From an uncultured Collinsella sp. (GTDB taxonomy: Bacteria; Actinomycetota; Coriobacteriia; Coriobacteriales; Coriobacteriaceae), in contig CAUEMA010000002.1 of the NCBI GenBank assembly GCA_959018755.1, positions 62,001 through 126,000 on the forward strand: a stretch of 64,000 nt of DNA. Reading direction: 5' to 3'. Both the position numbers and the translations under genes were made by a program. Below, in pieces: positions 1-8,695 of the stretch. Numbering within the stretch: the first letter of the stretch is position 1; each line of letters opens with the position of its first letter. The notes below the pieces were generated by a model that saw only the letters and a program-made list of their open reading frames with translations, did no database searches and was not told where the DNA came from.

Positions 1-34
1 AACGCCCTGTGGGCGCCGGGGGAGGAACACGGAC

Positions 35-2395
35 GTGAAGCTCGATACACTCGAGATTGGAAAGGACGCCGTTGTCGCATCGGTGACATCCGACGATCAG
101 GCGCTTCGACAGCATATTTTGGACATGGGTCTAACGCCGGGCACCGAAGTTACCATGATGAAGTACGCCCCCATGGGTGACCCGCTCGAGATCCGCCTGC
201 GTGGCTACGAGTTGACGCTGCGCAAGGACGATGCCGCTCGCATCGAGCTCGTGGGTGTTCACGACACCGATGCGGGTCCGCGCGCTAACGCCGCAATCGG
301 CACGACGGAGCATCCGGCCCTGGGCGAGGGGACGTATTCGCCCCGCGCCGCGAAGACGGCCGTGCCTGAGGGCGCGCCGCTGCATTTTGCCCTCGCCGGC
401 AACCAAAACTGCGGTAAGACCACGCTGTTCAACCAGCTTACGGGCTCCAACCAGCACGTCGGCAACTTTCCCGGCGTAACGGTCGACCGCAAAGACGGTA
501 CCATTCGTAACCACCCCGAGGCGAGCGTTACCGACCTGCCCGGCATTTACTCTCTGTCGCCGTACACGGGTGAGGAGATCGTGAGCCGCCAGTTTATCCT
601 GGATGAGCATCCCGACGCCATCATCGATATCATTGACGCCACCAACATCGAGCGCAATCTGTACCTGACGCTGCAGCTTATGGAGCTCGACTGCCCCATG
701 GTCATCGCGCTCAACATGATGGACGAGGTGACGGCCAACGGCGGCGCCGTGGACGTCAACCTGCTTGAGAGCCTGTTGGGCGTGCCCGTTGTCCCCATTA
801 GCGCTGCCCGCAACGAGGGTATCGGCGAGCTGGTGGATCATGCCCTGCACGTGGCACGGTTCCGCGAACGCCCCGGTCGCCTGGACTTCTGTGCGCCCGA
901 TGGTCCAGACGGCGGCGCGCTGCATCGCTGCATTCACGGCATCGCCAACCTTATCGAGGACCATGCCGCGACGGCGCACATTCCCGTGCGTTTTGCGGCG
1001 ACCAAGCTGGTTGAGGGCGACGAGCTGGTGACCGAGGCACTTCACCTGGATCGCAACGAGCTCGACGCTATCGAGCACATCATTACCCAGATGGAGGGCG
1101 AGGCCGGCACCGACCGCCTGTCCGCGCTGGCCGATATGCGCTTTAGCTTTATCGGCGACGCGTGTGGGCGCTGCGTCGTCAAACCGCACGAGAGCCGCGA
1201 GCACGTGCGCTCCGTTAAGATCGACCGCATCCTGACGGGTCGCTACACGGCCATTCCGGCGTTCCTGGTGATTATGGGCCTTGTCTTTTGGCTGACGTTT
1301 GGCGTGATCGGTGCGGCGTTGCAGGGACTCATGGAGGACGGTATCGCGGTCATCATCGCCTCGGCCGATGCAGGTCTCAAGGCGTTCGGAACCAACGACG
1401 TGGTGCGCTCGCTGGCTGTCGACGGCGTGCTCACGGGTGTGGGTAGTGTGCTGACCTTCCTGCCGATTATCGTTGTGCTCTTCTTGTTCCTCTCCATTCT
1501 GGAAGACTCCGGCTACATGGCGCGCGTGGCCTTTGTCATGGATAAAGTGCTGCGTCGCTTTGGCCTGTCAGGCCGCAGCTTCGTGCCTATGCTCGTCGGT
1601 TTTGGCTGCACCGTGCCGGCTATCATGTCGACCCGTACGCTCCCATCCGAGCACGACCGCAAGATGACGGTCATGCTCACGCCGTTCATGAGCTGTTCGG
1701 CTAAGTTGCCGGTCTACGGTCTGCTGTGCGGGGCGTTTTTCCCGCAGGCGACAGTTCCCGCCATGGTCTCGCTCTATTTGATTGGCATTGCGGTCGGTTG
1801 CATCGCGGCTTTGTTGCTCAACCGCACGGCATTTAAGGGCGACCCGGTGCCGTTTATCATGGAGCTTCCCAATTACCGCCTGCCGAGCGTCAAGACGACG
1901 GTGATGCTGGCATGGGATAAGGCCAAGGACTTTATTACCAAGGCTTTTACCATTATCTTTGCCGCTACCGTGGTCATCTGGTTCCTTCAGACGTTCGACA
2001 TTCGCTTTAATGTGGTCGCCGATCAGTCGCAGAGTCTGCTTGCGGGCCTCGGCAGCATCATCGCGCCGGTGCTGACGCCGCTTGGGTTTGGCGACTGGCG
2101 TGCATCCACGGCGCTCGTCACCGGACTTATCGCCAAGGAGAGCGTCATCTCGACCCTCACGGTACTTTTGGGCGCGACCTCGCCCGCGGCACTGTCGACC
2201 ATGTTTTCGCCGTTTACTGCCTATGTGTTCCTGGTCTTTACGTTGCTGTACCCGCCGTGCGTGGCTGCGATCGGCGCCGTCAAGAGCGAGCTGGGCGCGC
2301 GCTACGCCGTTGCCGTGTTCGCGTTTCAAGTGACGGTCGCCTGGATCGTGGCGTTTGTCGTGCATTCGGCGGGCATATTGCTGGGGTTGGCTTAG
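35..2395 (+). CDS. feoB: Ferrous iron transport protein, FeoA-FeoB fusion
   Basis: Imports Fe2+ across the cytoplasmic membrane. The 786-residue protein begins with a FeoA-like SH3-type domain (about residues 1-75), then a linker and a G-protein domain: P-loop GNQNCGKTT at 122-130, G3 DLPG at 167-170 and G4 NMMD at 227-230. From about residue 405 there are many hydrophobic segments with the FeoB gate features. FeoA and FeoB are usually separate genes, so this is a fusion. The GTG start is supported by a GGGGAGGAA ribosome site just upstream. The promoter lies outside the window or in the first 20 bases. The family call is secure; metal regulation cannot be judged here. Confidence 0.95.
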   Translation: MKLDTLEIGKDAVVASVTSDDQALRQHILDMGLTPGTEVTMMKYAPMGDPLEIRLRGYELTLRKDDAARIELVGVHDTDAGPRANAAIGTTEHPALGEGTYSPRAAKTAVPEGAPLHFALAGNQNCGKTTLFNQLTGSNQHVGNFPGVTVDRKDGTIRNHPEASVTDLPGIYSLSPYTGEEIVSRQFILDEHPDAIIDIIDATNIERNLYLTLQLMELDCPMVIALNMMDEVTANGGAVDVNLLESLLGVPVVPISAARNEGIGELVDHALHVARFRERPGRLDFCAPDGPDGGALHRCIHGIANLIEDHAATAHIPVRFAATKLVEGDELVTEALHLDRNELDAIEHIITQMEGEAGTDRLSALADMRFSFIGDACGRCVVKPHESREHVRSVKIDRILTGRYTAIPAFLVIMGLVFWLTFGVIGAALQGLMEDGIAVIIASADAGLKAFGTNDVVRSLAVDGVLTGVGSVLTFLPIIVVLFLFLSILEDSGYMARVAFVMDKVLRRFGLSGRSFVPMLVGFGCTVPAIMSTRTLPSEHDRKMTVMLTPFMSCSAKLPVYGLLCGAFFPQATVPAMVSLYLIGIAVGCIAALLLNRTAFKGDPVPFIMELPNYRLPSVKTTVMLAWDKAKDFITKAFTIIFAATVVIWFLQTFDIRFNVVADQSQSLLAGLGSIIAPVLTPLGFGDWRASTALVTGLIAKESVISTLTVLLGATSPAALSTMFSPFTAYVFLVFTLLYPPCVAAIGAVKSELGARYAVAVFAFQVTVAWIVAFVVHSAGILLGLA

Positions 2396-2437
2396 TTATT
2401 TATTGACGGCGCAACCTCTGTGTATCGAATTGTTTTC

Positions 2438-2470
2438 GGCCCCGCATCTGTTGCTGACGGATGCAGGGCC
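2438..2470 (+). terminator. Hairpin after feoB
   Basis: GGCCCCGCATC (2438-2448) can pair with GATGCAGGGCC (2460-2470), 11 pairs with one mismatch and a loop of about 11 nt. The downstream T tract is poor, so this could be a weak terminator or only a 3'-end stabiliser for feoB. Confidence 0.5.
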
Positions 2471-2472
2471 GT

Positions 2473-2510
2473 TGCTATATAATCGCCTCCGCTCAAAATG
2501 ATTGGAGACG
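2473..2510 (+). promoter_or_regulatory. Possible extended -10 and ribosome site for the MFS gene
   Basis: TGCTATATA at 2473-2481 resembles an extended -10 element, and TATAAT can also be read at 2478-2483. No convincing -35 is visible. GGAG at 2504-2507 lies 9 nt before the ATG at 2517 and supports that start over the TTG at 2502. Confidence 0.3.
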
Positions 2511-2516
2511 TTATAT

Positions 2517-3713
2517 ATGAGTCAGGCAAGGCAAGACGGCATCACGCTCAGGCAATGGCTCCCGCTCGTCGGGCTCACCTGCTGTGCGTTCGTGTTCAAC
2601 ACGTCGGAGTTCATGCCCATCGGCCTTCTGACTGATATTGCTGCGTCGTTCTCGCTCACCGAGGCCCAGGCGGGGATCATGATCTCGGTCTATGCCTGGG
2701 GCGTCATGCTGCTGTCGTTGCCGCTCATGGTGTTCGCTTCGCGTTTCGAGTTCAAGCGGATGCTGCTGGGCGTGCTTGCCGTGTTCTCGCTGGGCCAGTT
2801 CCTGTCCGCCTTGGCGCCGACCTATCCCATCTTAGTCTGCGCGCGCCTGGTGGTTGCCTGCGCGCACGCCGTGTTCTGGTCGGTCGCCTCGATCATGGCG
2901 TCGCGCCTGGTCGACACCCGCCATGGGGCGCTCGCCATCAGCATGATCGCCACGGGCTCTTCCATCGCACAGATCTTCGGCCTGCCGCTCGGCCGCGCCA
3001 TTGGCCTGGCCGTGGGCTGGCGTATGACGTTTGCTGTGGTCGGAGCGCTGTCTGCTGTCGCGGTCGTCTACCAGGCCACGGTGTTTCCTGCCATGCCAGC
3101 GGGCGAGCGTTTTACGCTCAAGCAGCTGCCCGAGCTGCTCAAGAACCCGTTCCTCATCGCACTCTATGTGGTCACGGTGTTCATGGCGACCGGCTATTAC
3201 GCGGGCTATAGCTATATCGAGCCTTTCCTGGCTCAGGTCGCGCATGTCGACGCAAGCGCCATCACTATGACGCTGACGGCGTTCGGCTGCTCTGGTCTGC
3301 TCGGAAGCTGGCTGTTTGGCCGCCTGTTCGATGGGCATCGCTTCCCGTTCCTTGCAATTACGCTCTCCGGCGTGCCGGCGGCCCTGCTGCTCATGGGTCC
3401 GGTCGCATCGTCGCTCGCGGCAGTGCTTGCCGTCTGCGCGCTGTGGGGCTGCTGCGCCACGGCCTTTAATGTGGCGTTTCAAGCCGAGCTCATCAAGTAC
3501 ACGCCCGCGGATTCGTCGGCTGTCGCCATGTCGATCTTCTCGGGCCTGTTCAATCTCGGTATTGGCACGGGCACCGCGATCGGCGGCGCCGTGGTTTCGG
3601 GTCCCGGTATCGCTTGGATCGGCTCTGCGGGCGGGGCGATCGCCGTCGTGGGCGTAATCCTCGCCATTACGGTGCTGTTCCCGGCCATACGCCGCGCCAA
3701 GCCCGTCGCCTAA
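2517..3713 (+). CDS. sotB: MFS exporter, SotB/YdeA-like (sugar or arabinose efflux family)
   Basis: Major facilitator of the DHA1 type, about 398 residues and roughly 12 membrane segments. The N-terminus (NTSEFMPIGLLTDIAASF) and the ARLVVACAHAVFWSV and YTAYSYIEPF-like blocks closely resemble E. coli SotB, a sugar/IPTG/arabinose efflux pump. The true substrate is unknown. ATG at 2517 is preferred over the TTG at 2502 because GGAG sits at the right distance. The gene stands alone between feoB and a large inverted repeat and is probably transcribed by itself. Confidence 0.8.
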   Translation: MSQARQDGITLRQWLPLVGLTCCAFVFNTSEFMPIGLLTDIAASFSLTEAQAGIMISVYAWGVMLLSLPLMVFASRFEFKRMLLGVLAVFSLGQFLSALAPTYPILVCARLVVACAHAVFWSVASIMASRLVDTRHGALAISMIATGSSIAQIFGLPLGRAIGLAVGWRMTFAVVGALSAVAVVYQATVFPAMPAGERFTLKQLPELLKNPFLIALYVVTVFMATGYYAGYSYIEPFLAQVAHVDASAITMTLTAFGCSGLLGSWLFGRLFDGHRFPFLAITLSGVPAALLLMGPVASSLAAVLAVCALWGCCATAFNVAFQAELIKYTPADSSAVAMSIFSGLFNLGIGTGTAIGGAVVSGPGIAWIGSAGGAIAVVGVILAITVLFPAIRRAKPVA

Positions 3714-3729
3714 TCACGTCTCCTCATCA

Positions 3730-3794
3730 GTTGCGGTGGAATAGTTCTTGTTTAAGGCCTCTGAAGACCCAAGCAGGAACTATTCCACCGCAAC
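3730..3794. repeat. Perfect 18-bp inverted repeat between MFS and amylase genes
   Basis: GTTGCGGTGGAATAGTTC (3730-3747) is exactly repeated in inverse orientation at 3777-3794, with a 29-nt loop and an adjoining G-T pair. CTTG/CAAG can pair inside the loop. The right arm is followed by TTATTTT, so on the + strand it could terminate the MFS transcript. The long perfect arms are more than a terminator needs. Confidence 0.7.
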
Positions 3795-3867
3795 TTATTT
3801 TGGGGAAGAGGATACAAGCTGGGCATACAATGGGTGGCGTTGTGTGAAGGATTTCTGGGAGGCTGTT

Positions 3868-5244
3868 ATGTGGGCATACGAGACGACGTTCTATCAGATC
3901 TATCCGCTGGGCTTTTGCGGAGCTCCGCACGAGAATGCCGCGCCCGTTGCCGAGGACGAGCTCGCCCAGGTTGCCAACGCCGCGCCCAATCCCGACGCTC
4001 CCATCATGAAGATCGCCCAATGGGCCGACTACCTGCAGGAACTCGGCGTTGGCGCCGTGCTCATCAACCCGCCGCTCGAGTCCGATAGCCACGGCTACGA
4101 CACGCGCAGCCTGCGCCATATTGACCGCCGCCTGGGTAGGGATGCCGACTTTGCCGCCGTGTGTGAGACGCTGCATGCCCACGGCATCCGTGTGGTGCTC
4201 GATGCCGTCTTCAACCACGTCGGTCGCGGCTTTTGGGCCTTCCGTGATGTGCAGGAGCGCAAGTGGGATTCGCCGTACAAGGACTGGTTCCACATCAGCT
4301 TCGACGGTGACTCGTGCTACGGCGACGGCTTTTGGTACGAGGGCTGGGAGGGCCATTTTGAGCTTGTGAAGCTCAACCTGCAAAACCCCGCTGTGGTTGA
4401 TTACCTGCTTGAGTCCGTGCGTCACTGGGCCGAGGTCTTTGGCATCGACGGCCTGCGCCTGGACGTCGCCTATATGCTCGACCGCGACTTCATGCGCTGC
4501 CTGCACGCCTTTACCCGTGAGCTCAAGTCCGACTTTGTGCTGATTGGTGAGACGCTCCACGGCGACTACAACCAGATCGTCAACGACGAGATGCTCGACT
4601 CCTGCACCAACTACGAGTGCTACAAGGGCCTGTACTCCAGCTTTAACTCGGTCAACATGTTCGAGATCGCCCACTCGTTGCACCGTCAGTTTGGCGGCGA
4701 CCCGTGGTGCATCTACCGCGGCAAACACCTGCTGTCTTTTGTCGACAACCACGATGTGCCGCGCCTGGCGAGCATCCTGACGGACAAGTCCTGCCTGCGC
4801 CCCGCCTATGGCATGCTGTTTGGCATGCCGGGCATTCCGTGCGTCTACTATGGCAGCGAGTGGGGGATTCCTGGCGAAAAGGGCGGCCCCGATGGCGACT
4901 GGGCGCTGCGACCTGCGCTCGATGAGCCTGCGCCCAACGAGCTGACGGCCTTCATCAAGCAGCTCGCGCACCTGCGCTCGGCTGACGACGCGGCGACCCG
5001 TGCTCTCAACTACGGTGCCTATCGCAACGTGGTGATCCAGAACAAGCAGCTGCTGTTCGAGCGCGCCTGTGACGGCGCGACGGTGCTCGTGGCGGTGAAC
5101 GCCGTGGGCGAGCCTTACACCTTTGGCGCCGGCGAGCTCAACGGCTCCTTTGTCGATCTGCTTGCCGACGACGCGCTCGCGGTCGAGCTGACGGGCACCC
5201 TCGAGCTTGCGCCCTACGAGGTGCGCTATCTGTTGAGGGCCTAG
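3868..5244 (+). CDS. GH13 alpha-amylase family enzyme
   Basis: Glycoside hydrolase of clan GH-H acting on alpha-glucans or malto-oligosaccharides, 458 residues and without a signal peptide, so probably cytoplasmic. The four GH13 blocks are visible: DAVFNH at 112-117, GLRLDVAY with nucleophile D199, LIGETLH with acid/base E228, and FVDNHD with D296. The N-terminus WAYETTFYQIYPLGFCGAP resembles small maltodextrin-active GH13 enzymes. ATG 3868 is chosen because GGGAGG lies 5 nt upstream; a longer frame back to 3748 runs through the inverted repeat and is rejected. Exact specificity (cyclomaltodextrinase, amylase or transferase) cannot be told. Confidence 0.88.
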   Translation: MWAYETTFYQIYPLGFCGAPHENAAPVAEDELAQVANAAPNPDAPIMKIAQWADYLQELGVGAVLINPPLESDSHGYDTRSLRHIDRRLGRDADFAAVCETLHAHGIRVVLDAVFNHVGRGFWAFRDVQERKWDSPYKDWFHISFDGDSCYGDGFWYEGWEGHFELVKLNLQNPAVVDYLLESVRHWAEVFGIDGLRLDVAYMLDRDFMRCLHAFTRELKSDFVLIGETLHGDYNQIVNDEMLDSCTNYECYKGLYSSFNSVNMFEIAHSLHRQFGGDPWCIYRGKHLLSFVDNHDVPRLASILTDKSCLRPAYGMLFGMPGIPCVYYGSEWGIPGEKGGPDGDWALRPALDEPAPNELTAFIKQLAHLRSADDAATRALNYGAYRNVVIQNKQLLFERACDGATVLVAVNAVGEPYTFGAGELNGSFVDLLADDALAVELTGTLELAPYEVRYLLRA

Positions 5245-5247
5245 ATC

Positions 5248-5811
5248 ATGGCGGCGTCCGACGAGGGCTATCAACATATTGAGCATGGGTTTGAGCCCGT
5301 GTTCGACCAGCACTCGCGCGTTTTGGTGCTCGGGTCGTTTCCCTCGGTGCTTTCGCGCGCCAATGCCTTCTACTATGGCAATCCGCAGAATCGCTTTTGG
5401 CGCGTGATGGCCGCGTGCCTCGGTGTGCCTGTGCCGCCCAACGAGGGCGATCCTTTGGCAAGCGGTGAGCACGCGGCGCTCGATGCCTCCATTGCCGTCA
5501 AGCGATCTATGCTGCTTAACGGCGGCGTAGCCCTATGGGATGTGATTGAGAGCTGCGACATTAAGGGCTCGAGTGACGCGAGCATTCGCAACGTTGTGCC
5601 GGCACATATCGAGCGCATTACCGGCGCAGCTCCCATTGGGCAGGTGATATGCAACGGAGGTGCAGCTGGCCGGCTCTACAGGCGCTATCTACAAGAACGC
5701 ACCGGGCTGCCCGCCATCGTCCTGCCCTCGACAAGTCCCGCCAATGCGGCGTGGCGTCTGCAACGTCTTGTCGAGCGCTGGCGCGAGGCCGTTGACTGGG
5801 CCGCCCTGTAA
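5248..5811 (+). CDS. DNA-deoxyinosine (hypoxanthine-DNA) glycosylase, UDG superfamily
   Basis: Predicted to excise hypoxanthine from deaminated DNA (uracil-DNA glycosylase superfamily, family 6). The 187-residue protein has the family's N-terminal LVLGSFPSVLSR block, the following GNPQNRFWRVM block, and a C-terminal LPSTSPANA motif corresponding to the UDG HPSP-like loop. It starts 3 nt after the amylase stop, so the two genes are probably co-transcribed although their functions are unrelated. Confidence 0.8.
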   Translation: MAASDEGYQHIEHGFEPVFDQHSRVLVLGSFPSVLSRANAFYYGNPQNRFWRVMAACLGVPVPPNEGDPLASGEHAALDASIAVKRSMLLNGGVALWDVIESCDIKGSSDASIRNVVPAHIERITGAAPIGQVICNGGAAGRLYRRYLQERTGLPAIVLPSTSPANAAWRLQRLVERWREAVDWAAL

Positions 5812-5812
5812 T

Positions 5813-6472
5813 TTAGATATCTGATTGGGCGCGGGTGCCGAGGCGTTTCATGATGACATGCCATATCGGTGCGGGCACGGTGGGCTTGACGCGCACCATG
5901 CCGTCGGCATCGACACTACCGGCATTGCCACCGCCAAGCAGCTGCGCATGCTCGATGGAGCAGCCCATGCGCACAGCGCCTACAAGCTTATCCATCGCTT
6001 CCGAAAATGGTCGGCGCAAGACGCCCATGCGTGGGGAATGGCGAAGCGCTGCGATGCCGCTGCCGGCACAGATGACAATGCCGTCGCACCATGGCAGGTC
6101 ACGTAGAATGCATGCCCGGTGCAGGCGGTCGAGGACTTCGTCCGCCTGCTTGTTGTTTTTGGACGCGGCCTGGACGACGACATAGATGCGTGTCTCTGTA
6201 TTCCCAAGGCGATCGAGTATCTGCTCGACAGCGATCATCGCTTCATCGTCAAATGCATCATCAACAGCGAGCACCATGCCATCGACTGCACCGGTGTCAT
6301 TTGCCTTCAAGTCGACTGGGCGGGGGAGCGCGGTGCCAGAAAGCTGGGCATAGGCGGCGATGGCATCCTGCAGGTCCCAGAGCAAAAACTCAAGATCGGC
6401 GCTCTCGGGAATACTGACAAACGCGATGTTATGCAGCGTTTTTGGTATATCGTCGCGTGTGGTCGTCTCCAT
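5813..6472 (-). CDS. Conserved hypothetical protein, flavodoxin-like features uncertain
   Basis: I do not firmly recognise this 219-residue protein. The second half (IYVVVQAASKNNKQADEVLD, then LPWCDGIVICAGSGIAA) resembles the C-terminal part of NAD(P)H-dependent FMN-reductase-like proteins, in which a similar W-x-G-[GI]-x-[IV]-x-x-G-x-G stretch follows the flavodoxin core. A clear FMN-binding loop is not visible. An AAAGGAGG ribosome site precedes the ATG at 6472. It is convergent with the glycosylase gene (ends 2 bp apart) and divergent from the aminotransferase gene. Confidence 0.6.
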   Translation of the reverse strand: METTTRDDIPKTLHNIAFVSIPESADLEFLLWDLQDAIAAYAQLSGTALPRPVDLKANDTGAVDGMVLAVDDAFDDEAMIAVEQILDRLGNTETRIYVVVQAASKNNKQADEVLDRLHRACILRDLPWCDGIVICAGSGIAALRHSPRMGVLRRPFSEAMDKLVGAVRMGCSIEHAQLLGGGNAGSVDADGMVRVKPTVPAPIWHVIMKRLGTRAQSDI

Positions 6473-6565
6473 GCCGCCTCCTTTCCGGTTGGTTTCCGTT
6501 TAGGTTACACCGTCTGGCGGCGTCTCGCCGCGCTATCCTAGTGCAACCCTTACGAAAGGAACGCC

Positions 6566-7702
6566 ATGCGTCTGCCCATGAATACCTCGCTTGCCACGCT
6601 CAAGCCCTCCGGCATCCGTCGGATCAATGCGCTCGCCGCCCAGCATCCGGGGTGCATCGCGCTTGCGCTTGGCGAGCCTGATTTTCCCACGCCCGATGTG
6701 ATTAGCGCCGAGGTGACCGCCGCGCTGGGCCGCGGCGACACGCACTATCCGCCCAACAACGGTCGCCCCGCCCTGCGCGAGGCGCTGTCTGCCTACATGG
6801 GGGACGCGGGCCTTACGTTTTCGGCCGACGAGGTCATCCTGACCGACGGCGCGACCGAGGCCCTGTCGGCAACATTTATGGCTATGCTCAACCCCGGCGA
6901 CGAGGTCATTATCCCCACGCCGGCCTTTGGCCTGTACGAGAGCATCGTCGTGGCCAATCATGCCAAAGCGGTCTTTTTGGATACAGAGCCTGCACGATTC
7001 CAGATTGACGAAGACGCACTTCGTGATTGCGTGACACCGGCGACTAAGGTCATCGTCATCTGCTCGCCCAACAATCCCACGGGTTGCATCCTCGACGCGG
7101 CGTCGCTCGACGCCGTGGCGCGCGTGGCAGACCAGACGGGCATCTACGTAATCTGCGACGACGTATATAACCGCCTGGTCTACGTGGACGGCTACGAGCG
7201 ATTTGCCCAGCGTCACCCGGAGCTTCGCGATCAGACGGTAGTTATCGAGAGCTTCTCCAAGCCCTGGGCCATGACCGGCTGGCGCTTAGGTTGGCTCGCA
7301 GCCGCAGCCCCCGTCATCGCCGAGATCGCAAAAGCTCACCAATACCTAGTATCGAGCGCCGTCTCCTTCGAGATGGACGCCGCAGCCCGAGCCCTGACCG
7401 TCGACCCAGCCCCCATGCTCAAAGTCTACCGAGCCCGCCGCGAACGCGTGCTCGCAGCCTTAAGCGCCATGGGCCTCGACGTAGTGGAACCGGCGGGCGC
7501 CTTCTACGCTTTCCCGAGCATCAAACAATTCGGCCTAACAAGCGAAGACTTCTGCATCAAAGTCATCAAAGAAGCCAATGTAGCCCTAGTTCCCGGAGAC
7601 TGCTTCGGAACCGAAGGCCACATCCGCTTAAGCTACTGCGTTTCCGACCAAGATCTGGACGAAGGCCTAAATCGCCTGTCCACCTTCATTTCGACCTTAT
7701 AG
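6566..7702 (+). CDS. PLP-dependent class I/II aminotransferase (aspartate/PatA-like)
   Basis: Fold-type I aminotransferase, 378 residues, the usual length. The PLP site is SFSKPWAMTGWRLG with the Schiff-base lysine at K232; SPNNPTG (cofactor contact) and an arginine near the end (HIRLSYC) are present. It resembles AspC/PatA subgroup enzymes acting on aspartate, aromatic or N-acetyl-diaminopimelate-type substrates; the exact substrate cannot be assigned. GAAAGGA precedes ATG 6566. From about 7290 onward, codon choice shifts to A-ending codons (CTA, GAA, AAA, GCA, CCA), unlike the 5' half. Confidence 0.85.
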   Translation: MRLPMNTSLATLKPSGIRRINALAAQHPGCIALALGEPDFPTPDVISAEVTAALGRGDTHYPPNNGRPALREALSAYMGDAGLTFSADEVILTDGATEALSATFMAMLNPGDEVIIPTPAFGLYESIVVANHAKAVFLDTEPARFQIDEDALRDCVTPATKVIVICSPNNPTGCILDAASLDAVARVADQTGIYVICDDVYNRLVYVDGYERFAQRHPELRDQTVVIESFSKPWAMTGWRLGWLAAAAPVIAEIAKAHQYLVSSAVSFEMDAAARALTVDPAPMLKVYRARRERVLAALSAMGLDVVEPAGAFYAFPSIKQFGLTSEDFCIKVIKEANVALVPGDCFGTEGHIRLSYCVSDQDLDEGLNRLSTFISTL

Positions 7703-7826
7703 CCCAGCGGGACGCAACACATCAGCCCACCGACTCAAGCACTATGAGTGGGGGCGTCAGCCAACGAAAACCCGGCCTTCGGCGGAGCGTGCCGGATGGT
7801 GGAATTGTGTGCAGCCCGGTTTTCCG

Positions 7827-7855
7827 TTGACCGACGCCGGGGTCCCCGCCATAAT
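7827..7855 (+). promoter_or_regulatory. Promoter of the rplJ leader transcript
   Basis: TTGACC (7827-7832) and CATAAT (7850-7855) are spaced by exactly 17 bp, a good housekeeping sigma factor site immediately before the L10 leader. The region 7703-7826 upstream holds no other gene that I can support. Confidence 0.75.
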
Positions 7856-7867
7856 ACTTTCGGTTCA

Positions 7868-7955
7868 CGCACGAATCCGCTGCCAGAGACAGCCGGTGCA
7901 AACGGGCATCGCCCGCGAGCTTAATGGGATATCCCGCCAGCCGAGGTGGTCGAGT
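7868..7955 (+). ncRNA. Ribosomal protein L10 leader
   Basis: The untranslated leader of rplJ contains the hallmark blocks of the L10 leader family: CCGCTGCCAGAGACAGCCGG, a pairing GGGCATCGCCC element, AGCTTAATGG and CCGCCAGCCGAGG. In bacteria this RNA binds the L10-L12 complex and represses its own operon. Boundaries are approximate. It is followed at once by an intrinsic terminator, so control here is probably by transcription attenuation. Confidence 0.8.
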
Positions 7956-7969
7956 AGATATGTCTTCTC

Positions 7970-8006
7970 GCCCCCGTCGCTCATGCAGCGCGGGGGCTTT
8001 CTTTTT
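7970..8006 (+). terminator. Attenuator hairpin upstream of rplJ
   Basis: GCCCCCG (7970-7976) pairs with CGGGGGC (7991-7997), continued by CGCT/AGCG with a one-base bulge and a CATGC loop, followed by TTTCTTTTT. A strong intrinsic terminator inside the leader, 65 nt before the rplJ start, indicates premature termination control. Confidence 0.85.
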
Positions 8007-8071
8007 GGACATGCCCCCGTCACGTCCTTGTGGCGGACCGTGCCCGGAAAGAATTCGAGGAGGTGTAATTC

Positions 8072-8593
8072 ATGCCCCAGCAGTACAAAATCGACAAGGT
8101 TGCAGAGATCGAGTCCCGTATCGCCGAGAACGCCGGTCTGTTCGTCGTCAACTACAACGGTCTGACGGTTAAGCAGGCTCAGGAGCTGCGTCATCAGCTT
8201 CGCGAGTGCGGCGCCGAGATGAAGGTCTACAAGAACAACCTGGTCAAGATCGCTCTCAAGAACCAGGAGCAGCCCGAGCTCGACGAGATCCTCGCCGGCC
8301 CCGTCGCTTATGTGTTCTACGAGTCCGAGCCGGTCGAGGCCGCTAAGGCCCTTAAGGACTTCTCCGCTCAGTCCAAGGGCGTCCTTGAGATCAAGGGCGG
8401 TATCTCCGACGGCAAGGCCGTTTCCGCTGATGATGTTAAGGCTATCGCCGAGCTGCCCACCAAGGATCAGCTTCTCGGCCAGATCGCCGGTCTCATCTCC
8501 GGTTTCGCTCGCGACATCGCTGTCTGCGTCAACGGCGTTTCCTCTGGTCTCGCTCGTTCGATCCAGCAGGTCTCCGAGCAGAAGGCAGCCTAG
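8072..8593 (+). CDS. rplJ: Large ribosomal subunit protein L10
   Basis: Stalk base protein that anchors L7/L12 dimers to 23S rRNA and binds the L10 leader. 173 residues, typical length, with N-terminal KIDKVAEIESRIAENAGLFV and the C-terminal helix that carries L12. GAGGAGGTG precedes ATG 8072. Followed by rplL; rplK-rplA, its common upstream neighbours, are absent. Confidence 0.97.
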   Translation: MPQQYKIDKVAEIESRIAENAGLFVVNYNGLTVKQAQELRHQLRECGAEMKVYKNNLVKIALKNQEQPELDEILAGPVAYVFYESEPVEAAKALKDFSAQSKGVLEIKGGISDGKAVSADDVKAIAELPTKDQLLGQIAGLISGFARDIAVCVNGVSSGLARSIQQVSEQKAA

Positions 8594-8695
8594 TCGCTGT
8601 TTTCACCCGCGGCGGCAACGCCGCACCCCTGGCGCATTCGCGCCGTGTTTTAACTGATCTCCGTGCACAGACACGGAAACCGAAAGGACTTAGAA

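Noticed and set aside
7291..7830. A 179-residue + strand frame over the end of the aminotransferase gene
   Set aside because: Arg/Ser/Pro-rich shadow frame, no start signal, and it runs into the rplJ promoter.
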